Shown piece by piece: positions 46,233-54,712 of a stretch of DNA of 64,000 nucleotides (its first letter is position 1; every line of letters starts with the position of its first letter). The notes beneath the pieces were generated by a model. The model was not told where the DNA came from. It made no database searches and was given only the letters and a program-made list of their open reading frames with translations. Both the position numbers and the translations under genes were made by a program. The DNA is taken from positions 186,001 to 250,000 of the forward strand of contig DYNP01000003.1 in NCBI GenBank assembly GCA_020721005.1, written 5' to 3'. This stretch comes from Thiomargarita sp. (GTDB lineage: Bacteria; Pseudomonadota; Gammaproteobacteria; Beggiatoales; Beggiatoaceae).

Positions 46233-47360
46233 TTAGTTTTGACAGATGACTGTTTTAAATAGGGTGAGGGCGCGGGCGACAGCTTGGTCCATGTTGTAAT
46301 ATTGGTAGTCTCCAAGACGTCCAGCAAAGAGGATTTGGTGTTTAAGGGATTCTGCCAGGTTGGCATATTTGCGGTAGAGTTCCCGGGTTTCTTCTTGGGG
46401 AATGGGATAATAGGGGAGGTTGTGGCCGGGTTGATAGGTTTGGGGGTATTCTTCTACGTAGGTGCTGCCTTGCATTTGTTGACCGGTGAGGTGTTTGAAT
46501 TCGGTGATGCGGGTAAATTGGTAGTCATTAGGGTAGTTTAAAGTGGCTACGGGTTGATGTTGGTGGTCGGGGGTGTGTATGAAGTTAAAGTGCAAGCTGC
46601 GGTAGGGTAATTCTCCAAATTGATATGAAAAGTATTCGTCGATGGGACCGGTGAAGATGAGGTGTCGGTAGTCAATTTGTCCTATGAGTTCTTGATAGGG
46701 GGTGTTGAGCAGCAGTTTGATGGCAGGGTGTTTGATGAGGTTGTTGAATAGTTTGGTGTAGCCGAGTTTTGGAAGTCCTTGATATTGGTCTTGAAAGTAG
46801 CGGTTGTCTCTACTGAGATGAATGGGAACTCTGGCTGTGACTCCCGGGCTGAGGGCTTCTGGTTTTATGCCCCATTGTTTGAGAGTGTAGTGGTGAAAGA
46901 GGTTTTGATAAATGTAGTCGGCTAGAAATTTGAGGTCTGGGGTGGGGGCAGTTTCTAGAATTTTTAGGATGGGAATTTTGGTGTTGAGCCCGTAGTGTTG
47001 AATGAGTTGGTGGGTGAGTTTGTCTGCATAGCGGGTTGGAAATAGTTGATATAGAGAGTTGAAATTAAAGGGAATGGGAATGGGTTTTCCTTCTACGAGA
47101 GCAAGTACTTGGTGGTGGTAAATTCGCCATTGGGTGAATTGACTGAGGTAGTCCCATATGTAGTGGGCATTGGTGTGAAAGATGTGGGGACCGTAGTGGT
47201 GAATGAGAATGCCATGCTCATCGTAGTCGTCATAGGCATTGCCGCCAATATGGGAACGTTGTTCAACGATGAGTACGGTTTGTCCAAGTTGGGAGGCGAT
47301 TCGTTCTGCCAATACGCATCCGCTGAATCCGGCGCCTACAATTAACCAGTCTATTTTCAT
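46233..47360 (-). CDS. glf: UDP-galactopyranose mutase
   Basis: A 375-residue flavoenzyme that turns UDP-galactopyranose into UDP-galactofuranose for surface glycans. The FAD motif WLIVGAGFSGCVLAERIA is at residue 4 on; EQRSHIGGNAYDDYDEHGIL and HHYGPHIFHTNAHYIWDYL are diagnostic. The C-terminal FAGRLGDYQYYNMDQAVARAL completes it. Galactofuranosyltransferases are not nearby. It leads the tight run glf–lipoprotein–yejA–FecR–yejB–yejE. Confidence 0.96.
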   Translation of the reverse strand: MKIDWLIVGAGFSGCVLAERIASQLGQTVLIVEQRSHIGGNAYDDYDEHGILIHHYGPHIFHTNAHYIWDYLSQFTQWRIYHHQVLALVEGKPIPIPFNFNSLYQLFPTRYADKLTHQLIQHYGLNTKIPILKILETAPTPDLKFLADYIYQNLFHHYTLKQWGIKPEALSPGVTARVPIHLSRDNRYFQDQYQGLPKLGYTKLFNNLIKHPAIKLLLNTPYQELIGQIDYRHLIFTGPIDEYFSYQFGELPYRSLHFNFIHTPDHQHQPVATLNYPNDYQFTRITEFKHLTGQQMQGSTYVEEYPQTYQPGHNLPYYPIPQEETRELYRKYANLAESLKHQILFAGRLGDYQYYNMDQAVARALTLFKTVICQN

Positions 47361-47486
47361 GTCAGTGTTCCAAAAGTGGGTGTCCCCTCTTAATTTTTTC
47401 TTGTCAAGGAGGGGAGCAGTTTTGTTTTCCTTGTAAAATCAGTAATTTGAATCAGGTTTTGAGAAAGGGGAATTTATTTTTTCTTT

Positions 47487-49670
47487 CTACTTGGGTGTGT
47501 ATAGGTAGTTGGGAGGTCCTTGATTTTTAAGGTGATGTACGATTCTTTGTACTTCTCGGGTTGTGATGGTGCTGGCATGGGCACGAATGGCTACACTGGC
47601 AGTTAAAAAGAGCATGTCTCCTTGTCCCAAGAGGGTTTCTGCGCCCATTTGGCCGAGAATGGTGCGGGATTCGCTTTTGTTGGTGACTTGAAAGGCGATG
47701 CGGGTGGAGATGTTGGCTTTGATGAGTCCGGTAATGACGTTTACAGTGGGGTGTTGGGTGGCAATGATGAGTTGGATGCCGGCCGAGCGGGCTTTTTGGG
47801 TGAGTTGGGTGATGTCGTTTTCAATATCCTCAATTTCAGGGTGTTTGGTTAATTCGGCCAGTTCATGTAGGATGATCAGTAGGGCAGGTAAGGGAAGATG
47901 GGTTGTGAGTTCTTCGGGGGGAAGTTGGGGAATGGCTTGGTTGTAGTCGTTGATGTTGCGGGTGTTGAGACTGGCCATGAGTCGGTAGCGTTTTTCCATT
48001 TCTTGTACACACCATTTTAGGGCTGCCGGGATGTGTTGGGGGTCGGCAATGATGGGGGAGATGAGATGGGGAAGTTCAGCATAGACTGAGAGTTCTTGTT
48101 GGGCGTTGTCGATCAATAGTAGGCGCAGTTGTTCTGGTTTGGCTTTGAATAGCAGGCTGAGCAACAGGGTGTCTATCATCATGGTTTTTTCAGTGCCCAC
48201 ATTGCCAGCTATGAGTAGGTGAGGAAGGCGTGCCAGGTCCAGGATGAGTGGGTGACCTTTGGTGTCTTGTCCAAGTCCCACAGTAAGTGGAGAGGTGCTT
48301 TGTTGATATTCTTGAGTGGTGAGTAGTTCTTTGAGGTGAATGGGTTGGCGTTCTGGATGTTCAATTTCCAAGTTGAAGAAGTTGGGTTGGGTTTCTAAGG
48401 TCCGTACGTAATTGATTTGTAAGGTTTTAGCCAAGGCTTGGTTTAATTCGTCCAGGTGTTGGGTGTTGATTGAAGTGTGCATTTGCACTTCAAAGTGGGT
48501 CAACACGGGACCAGAATGGATGTGTTGAATGGTGCATTCTATGGAGAGGGTTTTGAGCCCGTCTTGTAACCATTGCCCCAGTTTTTCAGGGGTGGGCAGG
48601 GGATTTTTTTTGGGTAGAGGGTTGAGTAGGGCGATGTCTGGAAGGGTCCAGGTGGGCATGGGTTGTTTGGGTTCTTCTATGGGAGAGATTGTGGGTTCAG
48701 CGGGTATTTCTAGGGTGTAATTGGGGTAAACGGGGTCTGTGATTGGAGGGGAATAGTGGTCTTTGGGTTTGACTGAAACGGAGTTACGACGGGCTTTTTC
48801 TTTGATAAAATAGTCGTCGTCTTCATAGTAGTCATCATAAGCTTCTTCGTATTCATCGGCCAATCGTTCCCGTTCTTTGCGCCAATCTGCCCGGCGTTTT
48901 TGCCAGCGTTGGTAGGTGTGTTGAGTGCCTTGTTGAAATTGTTTAAGGAGGTTTCTTAGGAGGTTGAGAAGTAGGAGCAGGGTTTGTTTAAGGTGTTTAA
49001 ATAGCCAAGGGAAAAAGCGGCGGCTGGCATATTTGTTGAGAACGGGGAGCCATTGTAGGGTATGGTAGCCTAGGGTGTCCATGAGTTTGAGCCAAGATAG
49101 ACCGGTGAGTAGGGTTACTCCCGTGAAAAACATGGCTAGAAATATGAGGGTAGCACCCAGGGGGTCTACGATGTCAACTAAAAGGTGTCCTACCCAAGTG
49201 CCGAGCAGACCACCGGCATGGCTGGGGAGGAGAATGCTTTCGGCAGAAAAGTGGACGATGGCAAGTCCGCAACCTGCAATTAAGGTGAGAACAAAGCCGA
49301 CACCTGGAATGATGAGGTCCTTAGGTTGAGCGAGAATGTCTCGGTGTTTGCCTTGGTAGATTAGCCAGCCGACATAGCCTACCATAATGGGGAATAGATA
49401 AGCAAAGTAGCCAAACCATAGGAAGAAAAGGTCGGCAAATAGGGCACCGGCCAGTCCTCCTTTATTTCTGATTTCTTCGACTTGGCCACCGTGGGAAATG
49501 CCAGGGTCAGCTGGGTAGTAGGTGACTAGGGAAATGAAGAGGTAGAGTCCTATGAAACTGAAAAAAATGAGGACGAGTTCGTTCAAACCGTGTCCAATGA
49601 GTTTTTGCTTGGGGGATGATCCCAGTTTTCGATTTGTACGTCGAGCCTGTTGATTCATACTGGTTCTCAT
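47487..49670 (-). CDS. ftsK: FtsK/SpoIIIE-like translocase with degenerate ATPase motifs
   Basis: 727 residues with FtsK layout. Four membrane helices occupy about 28-205 and a short basic/acidic linker follows. The alpha-beta motor is at about 345-700. The motor aligns well (ELSVYAELPHLISPIIAD; QEMEKRYRLMASLNTRNIND; VITGLIKANISTRIAFQV). But Walker A reads GNVGTEKT (489-496) with Glu494 where family members have Gly, Walker B reads LLIILHELAEL with His602 where they have Asp, and ATQHP replaces ATQRP. The C-terminal gamma domain that reads KOPS is absent; the protein stops after YLYTPK. Either a non-ATPase paralogue or a decaying gene. Another FtsK would be expected elsewhere. Confidence 0.88.
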   Translation of the reverse strand: MRTSMNQQARRTNRKLGSSPKQKLIGHGLNELVLIFFSFIGLYLFISLVTYYPADPGISHGGQVEEIRNKGGLAGALFADLFFLWFGYFAYLFPIMVGYVGWLIYQGKHRDILAQPKDLIIPGVGFVLTLIAGCGLAIVHFSAESILLPSHAGGLLGTWVGHLLVDIVDPLGATLIFLAMFFTGVTLLTGLSWLKLMDTLGYHTLQWLPVLNKYASRRFFPWLFKHLKQTLLLLLNLLRNLLKQFQQGTQHTYQRWQKRRADWRKERERLADEYEEAYDDYYEDDDYFIKEKARRNSVSVKPKDHYSPPITDPVYPNYTLEIPAEPTISPIEEPKQPMPTWTLPDIALLNPLPKKNPLPTPEKLGQWLQDGLKTLSIECTIQHIHSGPVLTHFEVQMHTSINTQHLDELNQALAKTLQINYVRTLETQPNFFNLEIEHPERQPIHLKELLTTQEYQQSTSPLTVGLGQDTKGHPLILDLARLPHLLIAGNVGTEKTMMIDTLLLSLLFKAKPEQLRLLLIDNAQQELSVYAELPHLISPIIADPQHIPAALKWCVQEMEKRYRLMASLNTRNINDYNQAIPQLPPEELTTHLPLPALLIILHELAELTKHPEIEDIENDITQLTQKARSAGIQLIIATQHPTVNVITGLIKANISTRIAFQVTNKSESRTILGQMGAETLLGQGDMLFLTASVAIRAHASTITTREVQRIVHHLKNQGPPNYLYTPK

Positions 49671-49958
49671 TCATTTGTCTCCAAAGATGATAGGGGTGAT
49701 GATGTATGATTAACTTTATAGTAGGAGCAGTTTGAGTCTTCCTTAAATGAGTAAGGATAGCCCGTTAAGTGATTGTTTAATGGTATTGAGATGATAATAC
49801 GTCTTGGTCTATAGTTCAATAATAATGGGTATGAATTATCAGAGTACGCCAATAAATCTGTGAATTTGGTGCTGAATTTTTCTGTCTTTATAGCCAAGTT
49901 GCAGAAATTAAGTCAGACAGTGTATCATTATTTGGTGTATTTAATTGAGACGACAACG

Positions 49959-50501
49959 GTGGAGCAATTTCGAGGTACAACTATTTTATCAGTTCGTCGC
50001 CAAGGACAGACAGTTATTGGCGGAGATGGTCAAGTCACTTTGGGCAATACCATCATGAAATCCAATGCGCGTAAAGTTCGCCGATTATATCATAATAAGG
50101 TGTTGGCTGGCTTTGCTGGTGGTACTGCGGATGCCTTTACCTTATTTGAGTTATTCGAGGGCAAGTTGGAGAAACATCAGGGACAACTTACTCGAGCTGC
50201 GGTGGAATTGGCCAAGGATTGGCGTACAGATCGTTTATTACGTCGATTAGAAGCATTACTGATTGTAGCGGATAAGACTGCCTTACTCACTATTTCAGGT
50301 AATGGCGACGTTATCGAACCAGAGAATGGCGTGATGGCCATTGGCTCAGGCGGTGCTTTTGCGCAATCAGCGGCTCAAGCCCTGTTAGAAAATACCGATT
50401 TAACTGCAATAGAGGTTGTTGAAAAGTCCTTACATATTGCAGCCAACATTTGTATTTATACCAATCACAATTTAATTATAGAAGTGTTAGACAATGGATG
50501 A
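49959..50501 (+). CDS. hslV: ATP-dependent protease subunit HslV
   Basis: A 180-residue peptidase ring subunit. The start is GTG at 49959, giving [14 protein letters not shown]; the Thr after the propeptide (residue 7) is the nucleophile. An upstream ATG at 49860 adds residues unlike any family member. [40 protein letters not shown] and [15 protein letters not shown] are diagnostic. It precedes hslU by 5 bp. I could not identify a heat-shock promoter in 49671-49958. Confidence 0.96.
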   Translation: MEQFRGTTILSVRRQGQTVIGGDGQVTLGNTIMKSNARKVRRLYHNKVLAGFAGGTADAFTLFELFEGKLEKHQGQLTRAAVELAKDWRTDRLLRRLEALLIVADKTALLTISGNGDVIEPENGVMAIGSGGAFAQSAAQALLENTDLTAIEVVEKSLHIAANICIYTNHNLIIEVLDNG

Positions 50502-50506
50502 GTTCC

Positions 50507-51835
50507 ATGAGTGAGATGACGCCTAAAGAAATCGTAAGTGAACTCGATAAGCATATCATTGGCCAAACAGCGGCCAAACGGGCAGTGGCCATCGCATTAC
50601 GTAACCGGTGGCGGCGTTTACAAGTGGAGCCCAGTTTGCGTAATGAGATCACTCCCAAGAATATCCTCATGATAGGTCCTACTGGAGTTGGTAAGACTGA
50701 AATTGCCCGACGCTTGGCTAAATTGGCTAAAGCGCCTTTTATCAAAGTGGAGGCCACCAAATTTACCGAAGTAGGCTATGTTGGACGAGATGTGGAATCT
50801 ATTATTCGAGATCTCATTGATATTGCAATAAAAATGATGCGGGAAGAAGCCGTGACCCGGGTTGAAAATCAAGCCCTAGATGCGGCAGAAGAACGAATTT
50901 TAGATGTGCTTTTACCTCCTCCTAGAGGAAATCGATTTGAAATCAACAACGATGACAACTCAAGCACTCGACAAAAATTTCGCAAATTGCTCCGCGAAGG
51001 GAAGTTAGATGAGCGAGAAATTGAAATTGAGACCAGTGAGACCCGAATTGGCGTAGAAATTATGGCCCCCCCTGGCATGGAGGAAATGACCAGTCAACTG
51101 CAAAGCATGTTTCAAAATATCACGGGTAATCGCACCAGAACCCGTAAATTACGTATTCTGGAAGCCATGAAAATACTTCGAGAAGAAGAAGCGGCCAAAC
51201 TGGTCAATGAAGAAGATTTGAAAATGCGAGCCGTTGAACGCGTTGAACAAAACGGCATCGTTTTCCTCGATGAAATTGACAAGGTCACCAAACGAGGAGA
51301 AAGCAGCGGACCGGATGTATCTAGAGAAGGGGTACAACGAGATTTATTACCCTTAGTAGAGGGATGCACTGTCAGCACCAAATATGGTATGGTAAAAACA
51401 GACCATATTCTCTTCATTGCCTCTGGCGCCTTTCACTTGTCCAAACCCTCGGACCTCATTCCAGAATTGCAAGGACGCTTACCCATTCGAGTCGAACTCA
51501 ATGCCCTCAGCGTTGACGACTTTGTGCGCATTTTGACCGAACCCAATGCCTCCCTAACTGAACAATACATTGCCCTGATGAAGACAGAGGGCTTCTCTCT
51601 TCAATTCTCTGCAACGGCCATTAAACGCATTGCTGAAATGGCTTGGCAAGTCAATGAACAAACAGAAAATATTGGGGCAAGGCGTTTACACACTGTTATG
51701 GAATGCCTGTTGGAACAACTGTCATTTTCAGCTCCGGACCTGTCTGGTCAAGACAAGATAATTGACCTTGACTATGTCGATGAACATCTCAAAGAGTTGG
51801 TCAACAATCAAGACCTCAGTCGATATATTCTTTAA
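50507..51835 (+). CDS. hslU: ATP-dependent protease ATPase subunit HslU
   Basis: A 442-residue AAA+ unfoldase that feeds HslV. I use the ATG at 50507 ([20 protein letters not shown]), the classic start; an ATG at 50498 overlapping the hslV stop is also possible. Walker [32 protein letters not shown], Walker [24 protein letters not shown] and [17 protein letters not shown] are present, with the I domain between. Confidence 0.97.
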   Translation: MSEMTPKEIVSELDKHIIGQTAAKRAVAIALRNRWRRLQVEPSLRNEITPKNILMIGPTGVGKTEIARRLAKLAKAPFIKVEATKFTEVGYVGRDVESIIRDLIDIAIKMMREEAVTRVENQALDAAEERILDVLLPPPRGNRFEINNDDNSSTRQKFRKLLREGKLDEREIEIETSETRIGVEIMAPPGMEEMTSQLQSMFQNITGNRTRTRKLRILEAMKILREEEAAKLVNEEDLKMRAVERVEQNGIVFLDEIDKVTKRGESSGPDVSREGVQRDLLPLVEGCTVSTKYGMVKTDHILFIASGAFHLSKPSDLIPELQGRLPIRVELNALSVDDFVRILTEPNASLTEQYIALMKTEGFSLQFSATAIKRIAEMAWQVNEQTENIGARRLHTVMECLLEQLSFSAPDLSGQDKIIDLDYVDEHLKELVNNQDLSRYIL

Positions 51836-51942
51836 GAATACCCCTTCCCCCCATTCAATTCTTCTCCCCTTTTCCAAAGGGGGAGCAGACAGCCTCCTTA
51901 CTCACAAATCTGAGGGTAAACAACAGACACTCAATTTCTCCC

Positions 51943-52866
51943 ATGAAATACGATATTACTCTAAAAGCCCTATTCCAACAAGTCCCTCAACAACTGTTTA
52001 ATATTCTCATTGGTCAACAACCCCAGGAAATACTGAATGTAGAATATCCAGCAGTACGAAATCGCCGACCAGACTTTGTCAGTCGCCTTAAAGATGGCAG
52101 TCTCTATCACCTAGAACTTCAAAGCGACAATGATGACAACATGCTCATGCGCATGCTAGAATACTTCTTCCTCATTAAACAACAATATAATCAAAGCATT
52201 ACTCAACAAGTTTTGTATGTAGGACGAGATAAAATAAACATGTCTGCTCACCTGTCTGAAAAAAATTTACAATTTAGCTATCAACTGGTAGATATTCGTG
52301 AAATAGACTGTGCCCCCTTATTACAAAGCTCCTCTTTGGAGGACAACTTATTGGCTATCTTATGCAAAATAGAACGAAAGACAGAAACTATACGAACCCT
52401 GTTGCAAAAAATAGCCAAATTACACGGCAATGCTAGACTAGACGCCTTAGAAAAATTACAAATTCTGGCAAATTTACGCAGTATAGAACTGCGACAAACC
52501 TTAAAACAGGAGGTTAAAAACATGCCTATTACAATAGACACCAGAGAAACCATTTGGTACCAAGATGGCTTTTTGGAAGGGGAACATAAGGGTAGATTGG
52601 AAGGGGAACATAAGGGTAGATTGGAAGGGGAACATAAGGGTAGATTGGAAGGGGAACATAAGGGTAGATTGGAAGGGGAACATAAGGGTAGATTGGAAGG
52701 AGAATCTCTCATACTACAACGTCAACTTACCCGACGTTTTGGCAATTTGCCAGGGTGGGCAACACAAAGGATTTCACAAGCTCAAGAGGAGCAATTGGAA
52801 TTGTGGAGTTTGCGGATATTAGAGGTAGATAAATTGGAAGACGTTTTTACGTCCCCTCTACAATAA
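51943..52866 (+). CDS. Rpn-family PD-(D/E)XK nuclease with internal start
   Basis: 307 residues of the Rpn (recombination-promoting nuclease) type. The nuclease core includes Asp in NRRPDFVSRL and the ExQ pair in YHLELQSDND, then MLMRMLEYFFLI. Residues 213-252 are five exact GEHKGRLE repeats, followed by a C-terminal domain (LILQRQLTRRFGNLPGWATQ; DUF4351-like). A perfect AGGAGG at 52508-52513, 8 bases before an in-frame ATG at 52522 (residue 194), would allow separate translation of the C-terminal part. A tandem copy of this 3' segment follows at 52894-53172. Rpn proteins in E. coli are anti-phage toxins controlled by such internal products. Confidence 0.9.
   Translation: MKYDITLKALFQQVPQQLFNILIGQQPQEILNVEYPAVRNRRPDFVSRLKDGSLYHLELQSDNDDNMLMRMLEYFFLIKQQYNQSITQQVLYVGRDKINMSAHLSEKNLQFSYQLVDIREIDCAPLLQSSSLEDNLLAILCKIERKTETIRTLLQKIAKLHGNARLDALEKLQILANLRSIELRQTLKQEVKNMPITIDTRETIWYQDGFLEGEHKGRLEGEHKGRLEGEHKGRLEGEHKGRLEGEHKGRLEGESLILQRQLTRRFGNLPGWATQRISQAQEEQLELWSLRILEVDKLEDVFTSPLQ
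52522..52866 (+). CDS. Candidate internal gene: C-terminal Rpn product (RpnS-like)
   Basis: In frame with the full gene, an ATG at 52522 has a textbook AGGAGG 8 bases upstream, a much stronger site than is seen at the full-length start. The product is 114 residues: a short lead (PITIDTRETIWYQDGFLE), five GEHKGRLE repeats and the C-terminal domain. In E. coli RpnA, the separately made small C-terminal protein blocks the full-length nuclease. That this happens here is inference, but the preserved duplicate at 52924 supports the site being used. Confidence 0.6.
   Translation: MPITIDTRETIWYQDGFLEGEHKGRLEGEHKGRLEGEHKGRLEGEHKGRLEGEHKGRLEGESLILQRQLTRRFGNLPGWATQRISQAQEEQLELWSLRILEVDKLEDVFTSPLQ
52579..52698 (+). 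repeat. Five 24-bp in-frame repeats in the Rpn gene
   Basis: Five identical 24-bp units encode GEHKGRLE each. The downstream duplicate has a single unit. Exact identity between units points to recent slippage, and unit number can change without breaking the frame. Confidence 0.95.
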
Positions 52867-52923
52867 CACATTTGCCAGATCCTTTTAGTTCCACGACAAA
52901 CCTTAAAACAGGAGGTTAAAAAC

Positions 52924-53172
52924 ATGCCTATTACAATAGACACCAGAGAAACCATTTGGTACCAAGATGGTTTTTTGGAAGGGGAACATAAGGGTAGATT
53001 GGAAGGAGAATCTCTCATACTACAACGTCAACTTACCCGACGTTTTGGCAATTTGCCAGGGTGGGCAACACAAAGGATTTCACAAGCTCAAGAGGAGCAA
53101 TTGGAATTGTGGAGTTTGCGGATATTAGAAGTAGATAAATTGGAAGAAGTATTTTTTGCGCCCCTCGTATAA
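52924..53172 (+). CDS. Detached duplicate of the Rpn C-terminal segment
   Basis: An 82-residue frame formed by a tandem duplication: sequence from 52894 copies that from 52492, 402 bp upstream, to the end of the gene. It keeps the AGGAGG (52910-52915), the 8-base spacer and the ATG, has one GEHKGRLE repeat where the parent has five (a 96-bp difference, exactly four units), and ends EEVFFAPLV where the parent ends EDVFTSPLQ. It has no nuclease part. It could be a stand-alone inhibitor or a neutral by-product of duplication. Confidence 0.65.
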   Translation: MPITIDTRETIWYQDGFLEGEHKGRLEGESLILQRQLTRRFGNLPGWATQRISQAQEEQLELWSLRILEVDKLEEVFFAPLV

Positions 53173-53271
53173 TAATTCGAGTCTGCTCAGTTCCACTTTT
53201 TGTAGAACTGAGCATAACAAAATTGAGCCAATCTAAACTGGTCAATTCAGCCAGATACAACTTCAATTCAG

Positions 53272-53868
53272 CTATTTTAAAATGGCAACGCTTAAATCAA
53301 CCTCAGTGAGAATGGCACCCGTTAAATTAGCTCCCCGTAAATCAGTTCGACTCAAATCGGCCTTGGTTAAAATAGCATTCCTGAGATCAGCACCCGTTAA
53401 ATCAGCGCCAGTCAAATCAGCGCCACTGAGATCAGCCTCACTTAAATTAGCCTCATACAAATCTGTCCAACGAAGATCTGCACCTCGCAGATTTGCCCCA
53501 CTCAAATTGGCCTCTGCCAAACTGGATTCACTTAAATCTGCCTTCCGTAAATCTGCTTCTCGCAAATCCGCTTCTCGCAAATCCGCATTGCTTAAATCTG
53601 CCCAACGCAAATCTGCTCCACTTAAATCAGCATCATTTAAGGTCGCCCTAAATAAATAGGCATAACTCAAATTTGCCAATTTTAAGTAAGCATTATTCAA
53701 ATTGGCATTTCTCAAATCTGCACCACTGAGATCAGCCCCATTTAACGAGGCCAAATTCAAATTAGCCCCATACAACTTAGCTTCACTTAAATCTTCCTCA
53801 TCTAATTGAGCCTCACTCAGATCGCAACCTTCACAACGATTGGTGGCCTTTAACTGTTCAATACTCAT
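53272..53868 (-). CDS. Pentapeptide-repeat protein
   Basis: 198 residues made almost wholly of A(D/N)LXX repeats after a short N-terminal segment (MSIEQLKATNRCEGCDLSEA with a CxxC). About 34 repeats would fold as a right-handed quadrilateral beta helix. No membrane segment or other domain is seen. Some relatives mimic DNA and protect gyrase, but most have no known role, and nothing here points to gyrase. It follows the Rpn locus on the opposite strand. Confidence 0.9.
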   Translation of the reverse strand: MSIEQLKATNRCEGCDLSEAQLDEEDLSEAKLYGANLNLASLNGADLSGADLRNANLNNAYLKLANLSYAYLFRATLNDADLSGADLRWADLSNADLREADLREADLRKADLSESSLAEANLSGANLRGADLRWTDLYEANLSEADLSGADLTGADLTGADLRNAILTKADLSRTDLRGANLTGAILTEVDLSVAILK

Positions 53869-54034
53869 TTAAAGGAATTCCTTGTTTTCTTTAAAATGGA
53901 TTCTATTTTAGGTCAATTGAAACTGAGTTATATTTTTAAAATTAGAGATTCTCAGTTAGATAAGAAGTATATTTCATTTCTCCTACTCAATGATTCATGC
54001 CAAGTTTCGTACCAAACACAATGGCTGGAGCACT

Positions 54035-54562
54035 TTATGTAAAGTACTGATGCAACTCCCTGTAGAGGCGACCATGAAATCGCTCTAATTCCGTATCCAC
54101 AGCCTCAATTAAACTCCCCCTCATATCCAACAACTCATCAAACAAACGGATCAAGTAGAGATTGGGTAAGGCTTGGGGACGAACTTCCAAAACCCGTTGA
54201 ATAGCCACACTTGGAGACAAATTGTGCTGACAAAGTATACCACAGGCAGTCGCAGTTGACCGAGAAATGCCAGCATGACAATGCACCAACAACTTACTCT
54301 CTGAAGTTAACCGTTTCGTAAATTCCAACAAATCCGTAACCTGTTCTGGAGTAGCCAATTGATAACCCACCGATTCTGGACCAAAATACTTTAAATCTTC
54401 CTCTGTAACATCATGAAAATAATAACAACGGTGAGCCACCCCCAAACCTGGCTGTGGTAATTGAACAGAAGATTCCGGATTGACCAAACTCACGACATCA
54501 GTAGCCCAGTGTTTAGAAATAGTATCTGCTTGAAACAAATCAGAAATTTTCAAATCAAACAT
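54035..54562 (-). CDS. Dual-specificity/tyrosine-type protein phosphatase
   Basis: 175 residues from the ATG at 54562, which has GGAGG 7 bases upstream; an ATG at 54628 would add 22 residues but lacks such a site. The CX5R catalytic loop is VHCHAGISRSTA with Cys95. The preceding HDVTEEDLKYFGPES region could hold the general-acid Asp. The N-terminal ISDLFQADTISKHWATDVVS resembles the opening of bacterial DSP-like phosphatases. The substrate is unknown. It stands alone between a pentapeptide-repeat gene and gspF. Confidence 0.85.
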   Translation of the reverse strand: MFDLKISDLFQADTISKHWATDVVSLVNPESSVQLPQPGLGVAHRCYYFHDVTEEDLKYFGPESVGYQLATPEQVTDLLEFTKRLTSESKLLVHCHAGISRSTATACGILCQHNLSPSVAIQRVLEVRPQALPNLYLIRLFDELLDMRGSLIEAVDTELERFHGRLYRELHQYFT

Positions 54563-54712
54563 TAAATTACCTCCATTTTGGATTAAAAAACTGTCATTCT
54601 GACTGGCATAACCCATAACCTTATACAATTATTATAGCATTATTTTAAGTAGACAAAACTGTTTCTAACTTAAAAAAACACCCACCCAAACACAACATTA
54701 AGGAAAACAACC

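Noticed and set aside
49860-49958. N-terminal extension of HslV from an upstream ATG
   Set aside because: HslV needs its Thr close to the N-terminus after a short propeptide; the GTG at 49959 gives the normal MEQFRGTT start.
52281-52712. 143-codon frame opposite the Rpn gene
   Set aside because: Antisense shadow of the GEHKGRLE repeats; no start signals and repetitive LPLCSPSN composition.
53282-53659. 125-codon frame opposite the pentapeptide-repeat gene
   Set aside because: It is the antisense of the regular A(D/N)LXX codon pattern, giving an artificial SAPVKSAP-type repeat.
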